From positions 1 to 64,000 of the forward strand of contig NC_018480.1 in assembly GCF_000277815.2 (NCBI RefSeq): a stretch of DNA of 64,000 nt. The letters run 5' to 3'. Below are positions 18,184-27,389 of this stretch, in pieces. The DNA is from Encephalitozoon hellem ATCC 50504. Lineage: Eukaryota; Microsporidia; Unikaryonidae. Position 1 is the stretch's first letter; each line of letters starts with the position of its first letter. A model generated the notes under the pieces. It saw only the letters and a program-made list of their open reading frames with translations. It ran no database searches and had not been told where the DNA came from. Position numbers and translations under genes: made by a program.

Positions 18184-18351
18184 AAGGGCTGTTCTCCTCT
18201 TCAGAAAAAAATCTTTTGTATAAATTGTGACTAGAGTTTCCTAGGCCAGAAATGCAGGTCTAGGATGTGCCACACTCCAAATCCTAAGTATAAATGGCCA
18301 TAAACAATTGTGAAACTGTGGCTCTAAATGTTTGGACAAATTTAACAACAA

Positions 18352-20145
18352 ATGTCAACAAGAGTAGATCCTCTGCTGGCCGCATTCATATCTTCCTTCC
18401 GCGAGTTACCCAGCTGCAAAAAAGAAAGTGCAATAATAAGAGAGAAGCGCAAGATGATTCCTTCAAACGGATCGGAGCCCTACATAAGGCACTCCAATGT
18501 ACTGAAGTCTATATATATGAAGATGCTTTCCTATAAGGTCAATGAGATCGACTTCTTGAATGCATGTGAGTCTGACATTCTAAGGATAAAGACTGCAGGA
18601 TACCTTGGGCTAATGGCTATGGAAGGCAATGAGCATGTTATCATGGCAATAAATACAATCATGAAAGACTTGAGAAAGAGAGAGACGAGAAACGATGCAC
18701 TGACTTCGATCTGTAACCTTAGCAATGATGGACATGCTCTTTCTAACCTCATGGGACATGTTTGTCCAAATGGAAAAGGAGACCCATTTCATAAGAAAGC
18801 ATTGGTAGCATTCTTTAGGCTGAATCCAGATGCAAGGGTCTCTGTTATAAGCCAAGACTCATCTGAAGTCTATGTCAAGTCCCAGATCATAGTGGATATC
18901 TTCAAGAAAACAGAGAGGATTGACCTTACTGAAAACGATATTCTATTTCTCCTTTCACTCTTTATGAAAAGCAGCGATCCCTTTCTTAAGATAAAGCTTC
19001 TGCAGATATTTGGAATACTCCACTCAAAAAATCAGCTTACTCCAGACAAAAGCCTTCTGGATTCAATTGAAGGAGCTATAATCCCACCCCAAGACAAAGT
19101 GCGCCTGCAAGCGGAAATAGCATTAGCCATTGAAGCTGCTGAATTCTTATTGAAGGTTGGCAAAGAAACCCCAAGGGTCGAGACATTCATTCTCAGACTT
19201 ATTGAGTCGCAGAATCCCAACTCAAGGTACTTTGGGTTTAGAATGGTGAGAAAGTACAAGATTCATAGGAGCATAGCTATAGATTGCTGCATAAAACTTG
19301 GGCTTCATCGTGATCAATGCCTTGATACGCTTATTTCTCTTATAACAAGAAACAACCACAAGTCAATATATAGAAAGAGGGAGGAAATGATATTCTACAT
19401 GGAAAAGAGAGGCGCTAGTAAACAAGCGATAAACACATCACTAGCAGCTGTGTTCTCAAAGCTCACACAGTATGTCAAAGACGAACTTTTGATAAAAATG
19501 TATCAGGAGATCCCAGAGGTATGCTTAAAGACTCCTCTTGACAAAAATATTCCAAAAGGATATGTGCTAAAGCTGTTCAAAAAAGTCTGTGTGACTGTTA
19601 ACTGTAGGTATTTCCCTTTGATATACCAGCTCCTACAGCCAGGAATGGGGAACGAGGAGCTTTACACTGCTATATTTGAAAGGCACCTGAACATCTTGAC
19701 TATAAAAAGAACCCGGGGCTGGGAAACCACTATCTTAGCAAAGCTCCTTGATTGCATGTTGAACTTTGGAGTACTATCTCGTAATCGGGACATTCTAGTT
19801 TCAAAATACAAGGAGGTTTTGAAAGAGAGAGACTCCTCAGACATACTTGATATGCTACTAAACACAATATACCTGCTCAATGCTAGGCTTGAAGACCGTA
19901 CGATCCATATTACCTCAGAGCATTTCATTTACTTCGCCTTTTCTGGAAGCCACAGCGTAGAGCTTAGAATGGAACTGAGCCTAGAAGTAGAGTCTTTAAC
20001 CAGCGGAGAGCTAGATATAGAGAAGACATATGAAAGGGTTTCTGACGGCATTAGGACCCTTGCCTACTATATAGAAAATGCTTCTGGGCTGAAGTTAAAT
20101 GTTTCAGTGGGCAGCCAAACCTATGCACTAGACTTGGAAGTGTGA
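18352..20145 (+). CDS. AP-complex large chain, gamma-adaptin type
   Basis: This 597-residue adaptin corresponds to the large-chain trunk of a clathrin adaptor, most like AP-1 gamma (the alpha chain of AP-2 is the close alternative). The signature region is near the N terminus: KESAIIREKRK, then YIRHSNVLKSIYMKMLSY and AGYLGLMAM, matching the gamma-adaptin pattern of ...YR.RNV.KLLYMHMLGY... and IGYLG. Helical repeats continue to about residue 530. Gamma-adaptins are normally over 800 residues; the hinge and ear domains that bind clathrin and accessory factors appear to be missing. The start is the ATG at 18352. It would act in Golgi-to-endosome sorting. Confidence 0.8.
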   Translation: MSTRVDPLLAAFISSFRELPSCKKESAIIREKRKMIPSNGSEPYIRHSNVLKSIYMKMLSYKVNEIDFLNACESDILRIKTAGYLGLMAMEGNEHVIMAINTIMKDLRKRETRNDALTSICNLSNDGHALSNLMGHVCPNGKGDPFHKKALVAFFRLNPDARVSVISQDSSEVYVKSQIIVDIFKKTERIDLTENDILFLLSLFMKSSDPFLKIKLLQIFGILHSKNQLTPDKSLLDSIEGAIIPPQDKVRLQAEIALAIEAAEFLLKVGKETPRVETFILRLIESQNPNSRYFGFRMVRKYKIHRSIAIDCCIKLGLHRDQCLDTLISLITRNNHKSIYRKREEMIFYMEKRGASKQAINTSLAAVFSKLTQYVKDELLIKMYQEIPEVCLKTPLDKNIPKGYVLKLFKKVCVTVNCRYFPLIYQLLQPGMGNEELYTAIFERHLNILTIKRTRGWETTILAKLLDCMLNFGVLSRNRDILVSKYKEVLKERDSSDILDMLLNTIYLLNARLEDRTIHITSEHFIYFAFSGSHSVELRMELSLEVESLTSGELDIEKTYERVSDGIRTLAYYIENASGLKLNVSVGSQTYALDLEV

Positions 20146-20234
20146 GCGCCATCCATGCCAGAAGCCCCAAATAAATGATTTCCTTGAGGTATTAGGGAAA
20201 AATAATAAGTTTATTAAAGAAGATGAACATAACA

Positions 20235-21026
20235 CTAATACACGATCCTAAACAGCATAAGAAGCTCGGAGCCCAGGGCATGAAGGTCGTTGCCGTGTGC
20301 ATCCTTAATTTTCTTCTTCAAACTCTGAGCTATTTCTTTTGATCTTCTCGGGAGATAAGGGCGGAACAAGTAGTTTTCCTTGATTATCAGATCCAGCAAA
20401 AAGTCAAGGGTTATCATTTTTAGGTCGTTTGGAAAAAAAAGAACGTACGGCTTGCCTATGCTTTTTTCCATTATCGCTAAAACAACAGGAAAGAGCTTGT
20501 CTCTAATCTGTTCCTTTATCTTTCCATCTTCCTCTAGTTTATTACTGTCCTCGTCGATGTCCATAGGCTCTACTCCAGTATAAATCTTCAGAATCTTAAG
20601 CTTAAGATCCTCGTATGCTGTGTTGTGTACAAGAACAGATTCGACGTTATAGCACTTGGACTTAAGATAAAAGGCCTTGTCATCCGTCAATATCACTGGA
20701 TGGATCTGCTTAGATGCAAAATTCAAAATCTCATCGTCATTGTTCTTCGTATTTGGTATTAGCTTGGTGCAGTCCACGACATCCATTGAACTGTCTCTCA
20801 ACCTCCCCTCTAGCTCTGTTATTGGTGCATTATACACTTTTTCAAGAAATCTTATGGCCTCTCTAGCCTCTATCATCTTCCCCTTGTTGTAATCCAGCTC
20901 CCTCAAAACAACTCTTGATATAGACATGATGACGTCCACGGGGAACTCGTCCTCGTAGAGCCTCTTAACAATATCCAAGTGCGATATAAAAACATTTGTG
21001 TCTGGAACGATTGAAATCCTCAGCAT
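20235..21026 (-). CDS. SWT1: PIN-domain endoribonuclease, SWT1-like
   Basis: This 263-residue protein begins with a PIN nuclease domain (about 5-135). Acidic metal-binding positions are visible in VPDTNVFISHLD, in VVLRELDYNKG, in NNDDEILNFA and in ILTDDKAF. This arrangement, with ARE.AIRFL after the second motif, matches Swt1, a nuclear endoribonuclease that degrades unprocessed mRNPs at the pore. The C-terminal half is helical (KLFPVVLAIMEK) as in Swt1. The start is the ATG at 21026 after GGTACCCTTTA; the longer frame opens with GTG. Yeast Swt1 is larger (458 residues). A different PIN protein, such as Nob1 or Utp24, is less likely because their zinc ribbon or motifs are absent. Confidence 0.7.
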   Translation of the reverse strand: MLRISIVPDTNVFISHLDIVKRLYEDEFPVDVIMSISRVVLRELDYNKGKMIEAREAIRFLEKVYNAPITELEGRLRDSSMDVVDCTKLIPNTKNNDDEILNFASKQIHPVILTDDKAFYLKSKCYNVESVLVHNTAYEDLKLKILKIYTGVEPMDIDEDSNKLEEDGKIKEQIRDKLFPVVLAIMEKSIGKPYVLFFPNDLKMITLDFLLDLIIKENYLFRPYLPRRSKEIAQSLKKKIKDAHGNDLHALGSELLMLFRIVY

Positions 21027-21091
21027 TAAAGGGTACCGAAACACAAAACAAAGAGCTTTCCAACATTTTTAAATTAGTTTCAAATACCTGT

Positions 21092-21817
21092 TTACAGCTT
21101 CTTGCATGTTTCTTGGCTTGTAGTTGATACAATGCCGTGGAAACCACAAAAAGGGCACTTGTCCCATGTAGATTTACAGCTTGATAGGTTATTGCAATTA
21201 CTGCACTTGGCAATGTTTTTAGCCTCTTTTCCTGGATAAAAAGGCTCCATTTCGAGAAGGTGCTCGACTTTCTTGTTGATCGTAGACGTGTCTCCTATTG
21301 GCTTAGAGCATATAGGACATGTGTAGGTTTCTCTTATAAACTCATTGAAGCATCTTTCGTGTAAGGAATGCCCACATCTGAGGAGAACAAGAATCTCCAC
21401 GCTTCCAAGCATGTCCTCTGCACATATAGGGCAATTTCCAGAGGTGGTATTTTCTACATGTGTATGGTTCTTTGATCCTGTAGCAACAAGGCACGTATGG
21501 CAGGCATCACAATGAAAAGAAGTCTTAGGATCTCCTCTTCTACAGACGTTGCATTTGTTGCAATGGAATATCTGGCTATCAGAGCTGTCCCATAGGTTGC
21601 ACTTAGGGCAGAAGTACTTAGAGACTTCTACGAAACATTGAATGCATGAATGTGCTTTCTGCTGCAATAGGCTGCATCCCATGCACATCATTTGGTTAAT
21701 TTCGTACCTGTTAGCCTTATGGCTCTCTGCCTTGTCATGGCATAGTCTGCATGGATACAGTTTTTTACAGCATTCAAATTTAACCAAGCAGTTATTTGAA
21801 TAATGGCTGCAAGCCAT
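21092..21817 (-). CDS. CHY-zinc-finger / RING E3 ubiquitin ligase (RCHY1/PIRH2-like)
   Basis: This is a 241-residue zinc protein with the complete RCHY1/Pirh2 architecture. Residues 1-65 hold a CHY zinc finger (CCKKLYPCRLCHD ... MCMGC). A CTCHY finger follows at 68-120 (YFCPKCNLWD, FHCNKC, FHCDAC). A RING-H2 lies at about 127-172 (CPICAED ... LRCGHSLHERCF ... CPICSKP), and a final zinc ribbon near the C terminus (CSNCNNL ... CPFCGFHG). Such proteins are E3 ubiquitin ligases; the substrate cannot be inferred. The start is the ATG at 21817, and the divergent Rab-GDI gene begins 37 bases away, so both must share a minimal promoter. Confidence 0.92.
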   Translation of the reverse strand: MACSHYSNNCLVKFECCKKLYPCRLCHDKAESHKANRYEINQMMCMGCSLLQQKAHSCIQCFVEVSKYFCPKCNLWDSSDSQIFHCNKCNVCRRGDPKTSFHCDACHTCLVATGSKNHTHVENTTSGNCPICAEDMLGSVEILVLLRCGHSLHERCFNEFIRETYTCPICSKPIGDTSTINKKVEHLLEMEPFYPGKEAKNIAKCSNCNNLSSCKSTWDKCPFCGFHGIVSTTSQETCKKL

Positions 21818-21854
21818 GGCGGCCTCTATTTACACTTAAAGATTTATTCATGTC

Positions 21855-23015
21855 ATGAGACGTGTTTTAGATGAAGCTAATACTAGTCTTCACCTAGGTA
21901 GAAATGAGTGGCTCCTTGGCCCTAAAATGGAGAAGTTTGAATTATTCGATTTGGGATTTGAGGGAACAACAATTAGAGATTGCCTAAGGTTTCGGAAAGA
22001 GAATATCAGCAACGCAATAGTTTTTGATGATAATGGCATTTATGGATCCACATATTGTGGATACTCTAGTTTGAGGAATAGTAAATATGTCAAGGATTGC
22101 ATCCTAAACAAGGGAAGCGGTGAATCAAAGCTTTTACTTGAAGCATTTCCTGCAATATTCCGCCCCACAGACAAGCATATTGTGGAGCTCGAGAAAACAG
22201 GGATGATGGAGTTTCTTAGACTCATAAAGGTACAGAAACACTTTTATATTGACTCATCTGGGAAGGTGTACAAAATACCCTATACCAAAACCGAGGTTGC
22301 AGATTCGGATTTTCTGAGCCTTAAGGAAAAAAACTTAATTGGAAGTTTGTTTAAAGGTAGTCTGAGTCTTGAGGAGGTTTACAGAAAATTGTCCAGAAAA
22401 ACAAGAGAGGTTCTTGTAAATGGAATCGCTGGTGAGAACAGAGATTGCTCAGAAAGAATATATAGATATGCAAGGAACTTTGGAAATGTTCCTTTTCTAT
22501 ATCCCGAATACGGCCTCAAGGAAATATCTGAAATGTTCTCAAGATGTAACTCGATGTGTGGTGCAGGATATGTTCTTGACAATACACTGGTAGTTACTGT
22601 CAGAGACGAGGGGTCATCAGATGCATTTTCCCTAAAGCAAAAAGATAGCGAAATAGTTCCATCAGAGTATATGTACAAAATCGACACTGCCTACGGTACG
22701 GTTTTTACGAAGAGCATTATAAAGGCCGAGCACAAGGAACAAGTGAGTTACATAAGAGCCGTTAATACCAGAAGGCCTATACTTGGAAAAACCTTTTTTG
22801 CATTTGTGCAAAGGAAGTCTGTAATGAAGGTAATTGGATTAAATTCAGACACCGAATGCTGTCCAGAAGGAACTTATCTTACATACATCATTAAATCAGA
22901 TAGCCCTGTCACAGAAGAAGACATGAAGCCTTTGGGAATAGAGGAGAAAGATGTAGTCGAGGATATTTCTTATCAAACAAAATTCTCATTTGAATTTGAC
23001 TCCTTAGATATGTGA
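21855..23015 (+). CDS. Rab GDP-dissociation inhibitor / Rab escort family protein
   Basis: This is a 386-residue member of the GDI/REP family, which extracts GDP-bound prenylated Rab GTPases from membranes or presents new Rabs for prenylation. The N-terminal nucleotide-fold motif is altered: DLGFEGTTIRDCL stands where GDIs have VIVLGTGLTECIL, followed by VFDDNGIYGSTYCGYSSL for the usual HIDRN.YYGG. Better conserved is the Rab-binding and membrane region: VPFLYPEYGLKEISEMFSRC (about 214-233) and FIDSSGKVYK-like segments. No in-frame upstream start exists; a stop lies six codons before the ATG at 21855. GDI and REP cannot be separated by eye. Length is somewhat under the usual 440. Confidence 0.82.
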   Translation: MRRVLDEANTSLHLGRNEWLLGPKMEKFELFDLGFEGTTIRDCLRFRKENISNAIVFDDNGIYGSTYCGYSSLRNSKYVKDCILNKGSGESKLLLEAFPAIFRPTDKHIVELEKTGMMEFLRLIKVQKHFYIDSSGKVYKIPYTKTEVADSDFLSLKEKNLIGSLFKGSLSLEEVYRKLSRKTREVLVNGIAGENRDCSERIYRYARNFGNVPFLYPEYGLKEISEMFSRCNSMCGAGYVLDNTLVVTVRDEGSSDAFSLKQKDSEIVPSEYMYKIDTAYGTVFTKSIIKAEHKEQVSYIRAVNTRRPILGKTFFAFVQRKSVMKVIGLNSDTECCPEGTYLTYIIKSDSPVTEEDMKPLGIEEKDVVEDISYQTKFSFEFDSLDM

Positions 23016-23074
23016 TCCTTTCGAAGCAAAAACAAAGGTCTCAAAACACCAAGACCAATAAATTTGATTATATT

Positions 23075-23389
23075 CTACGGTTTATTCCAATCTTCTCTAT
23101 GCTTGTTCAGCCAGATAAAATACTGCTGTTCATTTAGGGCCGAAAAAAAACTTTCCTCTTTCATTGTATCATTAATATCTTCACTATTTAGATGCTCCAA
23201 AATTGTCAAACACTGAGGATAAGTCAGAAACCTCGAGTATTCCGGATGTTTCCAGTATTCTAAGTATCTTAAATAGCTCCTAAACTCCTCGGATTCAAAA
23301 TAACCTTGATGAAACAGCCATCTAAGATACTCGGGATTGCATAGAAGCTGCACAAATTCTAACTCCCTTTCAAATCTCGACCCGCTCAT
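23075..23389 (-). CDS. MED31: Mediator subunit MED31 (SOH1)
   Basis: This 104-residue protein is MED31/Soh1 of the Mediator middle module, which connects transcription factors to RNA polymerase II. The family core is nearly intact at residues 5-70: [20 protein letters not shown], then [19 protein letters not shown], then [13 protein letters not shown]. This is one of the most conserved Mediator subunits, and its length fits (yeast 127). The start is the ATG at 23389, directly upstream of the stop of the RPC2 gene on the same strand (about 15 bases). Confidence 0.93.
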   Translation of the reverse strand: MSGSRFERELEFVQLLCNPEYLRWLFHQGYFESEEFRSYLRYLEYWKHPEYSRFLTYPQCLTILEHLNSEDINDTMKEESFFSALNEQQYFIWLNKHREDWNKP

Positions 23390-23404
23390 GGGGATATAAA
23401 TCAG

Positions 23405-26400
23405 TCATTCAAGATGAAGCCTGGGAAGGATGTTCATGGACATGAGCTCTTGGAACAGAAGCTTGCATGCATAGGGCATCTTTATCTTTGTAGGATTCTT
23501 GTCCTTGCAGGCAACACAGCAACCTTTGAATGCAAGCACCCCGCATGATTTACACACGTAGGCCTCAAATACATCTGAAGATATCATCAGTCTTTCTGTA
23601 ATCAGAGAAGATGCTCCATATCCTATCAAGCAATCACGCTCCATTTCTCCTAACTTTAAACCTCCGTCCTTACTTCTACCTTCTGTTGGCTGCCTAGTGA
23701 GTATTGCCCTAGGCCCTCGTGCCCTCATATGGATTTTATCTGCTACCATATGCTTAAGCCTTTGATAGAATACCGGTCCAAAGAATATATATGCAGTCAA
23801 TGGTGCGCCCGTTGTTCCGCTTGTAAAGCAATCTTTTCCAGAATAGCTGAATCCATGTCTGGAGAGGATATTGCATGTTTCTTCAACAGAGTTTTCTTTG
23901 AATGCAGTGCTGTCGAAGATTTTCCCCTCCATCAAGCCAGCCTTACCAGAAATTAGCTCTATTATTTTTCCGACCGTCATTCTCGATGGAAATCCATGAG
24001 GATTCATGATGATATCTGGGACAATTCCTTGGTCATTGAAGGGCATATCCTCCTGTCTAACAATTAATCCTACAACACCCTTCTGACCGTGCCTACTGCT
24101 AAGCTTGTCCCCTATTTCTGGTGGTCTTGTCTGGCGCAGCATAGTTTTTATAAGCACCTGGTCTTGGGACTTTGTAATGAGTACCTTGTCAATATATGCA
24201 GGATCTCCTCTATGGACCTTCCCTGTAAACTTATATATGCCTTCCACAGGCGACATCTTATTCACATAAATGGTTCCGTCCTTCACCATCCTTCCAGGTT
24301 TTCCTAACCCATCCTCATCCAAAACACTCTCTTTGGGATTAGGCCAGAGAACATCAGACATGCCGCTACTATGCTTTTTCAACAAGGTCGTGGTTGTTTT
24401 ATACACCTCTACCCTGAAAAGCCCTCTTTCAATCGATGTTTTGTTCAAGACAAGAGCATCTTCTATGTCATACCCGGAGTAGCTCATGACAGCAACCATA
24501 GCATTTTGCCCTGCAGGTATTTCATTGTAGTTGATAAGGTCGAGTATCTTTGTGGATACCATGGGCCTGTGCGTATATGTGAGCTGTAAAATAACAGGAT
24601 CAAATCTCTTCTTGACATTTAGAGATATGTGACCGATGGCCTGCTTTCCCATTGCACATTGATATGTGTTTCTAGGACTTTGGTTGTGGTGGGGAAATGG
24701 CACTAGCCCCGCTACATATCCTAGAATTGCAAATTCAGAAATTTCAAGATGTGTTGTCTCTTCCACCATGTCCTCAGGCTTAAGTGCAACAAGGCAGTCA
24801 TTCTCCTCGTTGACATCAAGATATTCAATAAAGCCCTCTTCCAATAGATCGGAAAACGACTTGTATTTGAGATAGCAGTCAAGAAAGGTCTTTCCTCTTT
24901 CCATCTCTGGCCTTTCTGAAATGTTTAAAACCTCAAAGCACTTATCAATCTCGTTTGACACTATCATCCTGTTTATCTTTTTCTTATCAATAACAATCAA
25001 CGGGCGACACACCCTGCCATTGTCTGAGGCTATGTGGATAACCCTTTCTGTCATCACCTTGTAAATCGACACAAACTTCCCGACAAGTCCCTTTCTCCTG
25101 TGCAGCTTGAACTGCTCCACAAAAAAGTCTACCTTGTCGATTATTCCAATAATATCACCGTTGAGAAATACAGAAAACATTCCATTCTGGTGTATTTCCC
25201 TTGTATAGACAGAATTGATGTCCACAACACCGAGCTTGAATATTAAGTCCAGAACTGGCCTTACATCCGAATCAGTCGTTATTTCTGCAAGCAATGCAAG
25301 ATTCTTCACAAGCCCACATGACTCTCCTTCAGGTGTGTCGACGGGGCAAAGCATGCCCCAGGATGACGTGTGGAGCGATCGGGGCCCACTTACTTTTCTT
25401 GTCTTTTCAAAGTGAGAGTTGATCTTCGTCATCATCCCCAATGCAGATATGTAAGAATGTCTTGACAAGACATGTGTAACTCCGCTTCTCTCCATTCTGA
25501 ATCTTTTTAGATTCCAGTTTCCAGTTGAAATTGCTCTTGAGAGGGTGGACGTTATCATATTGGCTTGTAGGTTCAAAAATGTCAGTGCATCGAACTCCTG
25601 GGCTCTCGATCTCTTGCTTAATATCTTATCTATAGACTTCTTTAACTCAAAATTAAATCTTTTGAATGTGTCCTCAAAAAGAATTGACAGCAGCTGTCCT
25701 GCAAGCTCAAACCTTTTGTTTCCAACAAAGTCCTTATCATCCTCCTTAAGTATGTTGAGCCTTGTCTGTGTAAGCCTCCTAATCATCAGTGCTATGTAAA
25801 TCCCCTTCTTTCTCAGGTTGCATCCCTCTACCTGAACATTTGGAAGCACTTTCTCGGACAATATGGTGAGGACTTCCTCTATTCTGTTGTCTTCGGGTCT
25901 TAGCTTTATATAGTTGCTTATGTAAAGAAGAGCCTGCTCCTTTGTAAACACCTCCTTCGATATGCACTCGCCAAAACTGGGAACCATAATATCAAAATAC
26001 TCCTTTCCAACACACTCAGCTATTTCTTTGTCCTGGGTTAGCCCCAGAGCTTTCATCACTATCACCACAGGGATCTCTTCATTAAACATCGAGTTCTTCA
26101 AGTAATAGCAATCGTCTTTGATCGTTACCGATGTTTTGCTCTTATGCTCATCTGTGGAAGACGTAACAGAAGCAAACAGCCCCTTCGGTCCAGACTCTAT
26201 GATGATCCTGTTCTTGGAAAGCTGTTCCTGTATCAATATTACTCTTTCGATTCCTCTGATAATAAAGTATCCTCCAACGTCCAAGGGACATTCTTGCGAC
26301 TCCTTGATCTTCCTATCCTTCGCCCTGTTTCCCTCTATTGAGATTTTCGCTTCCTTTCTAAGGTGGCATCTGCTACTTCTCAACATGACTGGCATCTTTC

Positions 26401-26737
26401 CGATGCAAACATCTCTCTTAACAATTATCTGCCTGTTTCTAACATACTCTATGTCGACGTAAATATTTGCAGAGTACGTCATGTCCCTCAGCCTACACTC
26501 TATCGGAAACACGTTGTAATTAACCATGTTCTCCTCTACGCTTGGCATCCCAACACGGATGTCCAGATACTTGAGATAAAATGTATGATCAATGTCAGAG
26601 TCCACAATCTGATTTGCTCTTACAAGAGCCTTTATTTCATGATCCACAAAATAGTCATATGATTCTATGTGCTGTCTGACCAGTCCTTTTTCTTTGAAGA
26701 AAAGTTTTATAAGCTCGAGTCTCTGATCTTCCCTCAT
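23405..26737 (-). CDS. RPC2: RNA polymerase III second-largest subunit
   Basis: This is the 1110-residue beta-like subunit of RNA polymerase III (yeast Ret1/RPC128, 1149 residues), which transcribes tRNA and 5S genes. Pol III-type N-terminal text is visible (SDIDHTFYLKYLDIRVG, ECRLRDMTYSANIYVDIEY). The active-centre region has YSGYDIEDALVLNK and the hybrid-binding GDKLSSRHGQKG. The anchor and zinc-binding C terminus (CKSCGVLAFKGCCVACKD) is complete. The start is the ATG at 26737, preceded by an AAATTT-like stretch about 20 bases upstream. Pol II RPB2 is excluded by the N-terminal sequence and by the C-terminal zinc site spacing. Confidence 0.95.
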   Translation of the reverse strand: MREDQRLELIKLFFKEKGLVRQHIESYDYFVDHEIKALVRANQIVDSDIDHTFYLKYLDIRVGMPSVEENMVNYNVFPIECRLRDMTYSANIYVDIEYVRNRQIIVKRDVCIGKMPVMLRSSRCHLRKEAKISIEGNRAKDRKIKESQECPLDVGGYFIIRGIERVILIQEQLSKNRIIIESGPKGLFASVTSSTDEHKSKTSVTIKDDCYYLKNSMFNEEIPVVIVMKALGLTQDKEIAECVGKEYFDIMVPSFGECISKEVFTKEQALLYISNYIKLRPEDNRIEEVLTILSEKVLPNVQVEGCNLRKKGIYIALMIRRLTQTRLNILKEDDKDFVGNKRFELAGQLLSILFEDTFKRFNFELKKSIDKILSKRSRAQEFDALTFLNLQANMITSTLSRAISTGNWNLKRFRMERSGVTHVLSRHSYISALGMMTKINSHFEKTRKVSGPRSLHTSSWGMLCPVDTPEGESCGLVKNLALLAEITTDSDVRPVLDLIFKLGVVDINSVYTREIHQNGMFSVFLNGDIIGIIDKVDFFVEQFKLHRRKGLVGKFVSIYKVMTERVIHIASDNGRVCRPLIVIDKKKINRMIVSNEIDKCFEVLNISERPEMERGKTFLDCYLKYKSFSDLLEEGFIEYLDVNEENDCLVALKPEDMVEETTHLEISEFAILGYVAGLVPFPHHNQSPRNTYQCAMGKQAIGHISLNVKKRFDPVILQLTYTHRPMVSTKILDLINYNEIPAGQNAMVAVMSYSGYDIEDALVLNKTSIERGLFRVEVYKTTTTLLKKHSSGMSDVLWPNPKESVLDEDGLGKPGRMVKDGTIYVNKMSPVEGIYKFTGKVHRGDPAYIDKVLITKSQDQVLIKTMLRQTRPPEIGDKLSSRHGQKGVVGLIVRQEDMPFNDQGIVPDIIMNPHGFPSRMTVGKIIELISGKAGLMEGKIFDSTAFKENSVEETCNILSRHGFSYSGKDCFTSGTTGAPLTAYIFFGPVFYQRLKHMVADKIHMRARGPRAILTRQPTEGRSKDGGLKLGEMERDCLIGYGASSLITERLMISSDVFEAYVCKSCGVLAFKGCCVACKDKNPTKIKMPYACKLLFQELMSMNILPRLHLE

Positions 26738-26863
26738 CCAGGATGAACGCTAAAAATTTTACTGGATATAGAAATTCTGCAGTATACGGGCTTGTATCTA
26801 ACCCGTCACTTGATGTCTATTATAAGACGCAGGATATTTGTTTTGTAAACATAGGCCTGGAAC

Positions 26864-27097
26864 ATGCAGATAAAAGTTAAGACGATAGCTGGAAGAGATT
26901 TGGAGCTTAATGTCGACCCTGAAGAAACCGTCCTAGACCTGAAGCTGAAGATAGAAAGCATTGAGCTGATACCAGCAGAACAGCAAAGACTTGTAAGCAA
27001 TGGAAGAATACTGATGAAAGAAAAAGACACGCTTTCTAGCCTAAACATAGTTTCTGGAAATGTTGTCCACATGGTGTTAGCCCTGAGGGGGGGATAG
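26864..27097 (+). CDS. RUB1: NEDD8/RUB1 ubiquitin-like modifier
   Basis: This 77-residue protein is a single ubiquitin fold with no fusion. It opens MQIKVKTIAGRDLEL and ends VVHMVLALRGG followed directly by the stop. Alanine before LRGG (A73; position 72 in NEDD8 numbering) is the classic NEDD8 discriminator; ubiquitin has arginine there. It would be attached to cullins by an E1/E2 cascade to activate SCF-type ligases. The mature di-glycine is already terminal, so no processing peptidase would be needed. One extra residue relative to ubiquitin lies in the loop after the first helix. The start is the ATG at 26864. Confidence 0.9.
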   Translation: MQIKVKTIAGRDLELNVDPEETVLDLKLKIESIELIPAEQQRLVSNGRILMKEKDTLSSLNIVSGNVVHMVLALRGG

Positions 27098-27210
27098 GAT
27101 GCATATCGCTCTTCACAGTACTATAACAAGGCTCCGGATGCATAAACCTAAGTTTAACCAGACGAAGATTTATATAATAAAGTTGACTTGCAATAAAGAA
27201 GGCTTCTAGC

Positions 27211-27214
27211 AAAA
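27211..27214 (-). terminator. Pol III terminator of tRNA-Leu
   Basis: A TTTT run on the minus strand lies three bases past the 3' end of the tRNA-Leu gene, the normal RNA polymerase III stop signal. The run is short but is the first after the gene. Confidence 0.7.
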
Positions 27215-27217
27215 TCT

Positions 27218-27298
27218 TGGTGCAAGAGGGATTTGAACCCCCGCCTCAATGAGACTGGAGCCTAATTCCAGCGCCTTAGACCACTCGGCCATTGCACC
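27218..27298 (-). tRNA. tRNA-Leu (anticodon UAG)
   Basis: This is an 81-base cloverleaf. The acceptor stem pairs GGTGCAA with TTGCACC, with discriminator A. The D-arm/A box is TGGCCGAGTGG. The anticodon stem CTGGA/TCCAG closes the loop ATTAGGC, giving anticodon TAG. A long variable arm of class II type follows (TCTCATTGAGGC region), and the T arm GGGGGTTCAAATCCCTC holds the B box. No intron interrupts the anticodon loop. It reads CUA leucine codons. It sits between NEDD8 and a zinc-finger gene transcribed the other way. Confidence 0.95.
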
Positions 27299-27389
27299 TC
27301 TCCGTTACCCCAACAACGGGCAACTTGCGAACTACGTAACTTCCTATCTGCGGAGACATGACATTGCATTTCATAGAATGCCCTGTGCC

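Noticed and set aside
27249..27389. N-terminal extension of the zinc-finger gene through tRNA-Leu
   Set aside because: It overlaps the complete tRNA gene; the ATG at 27390 after a CCC block is a better start.
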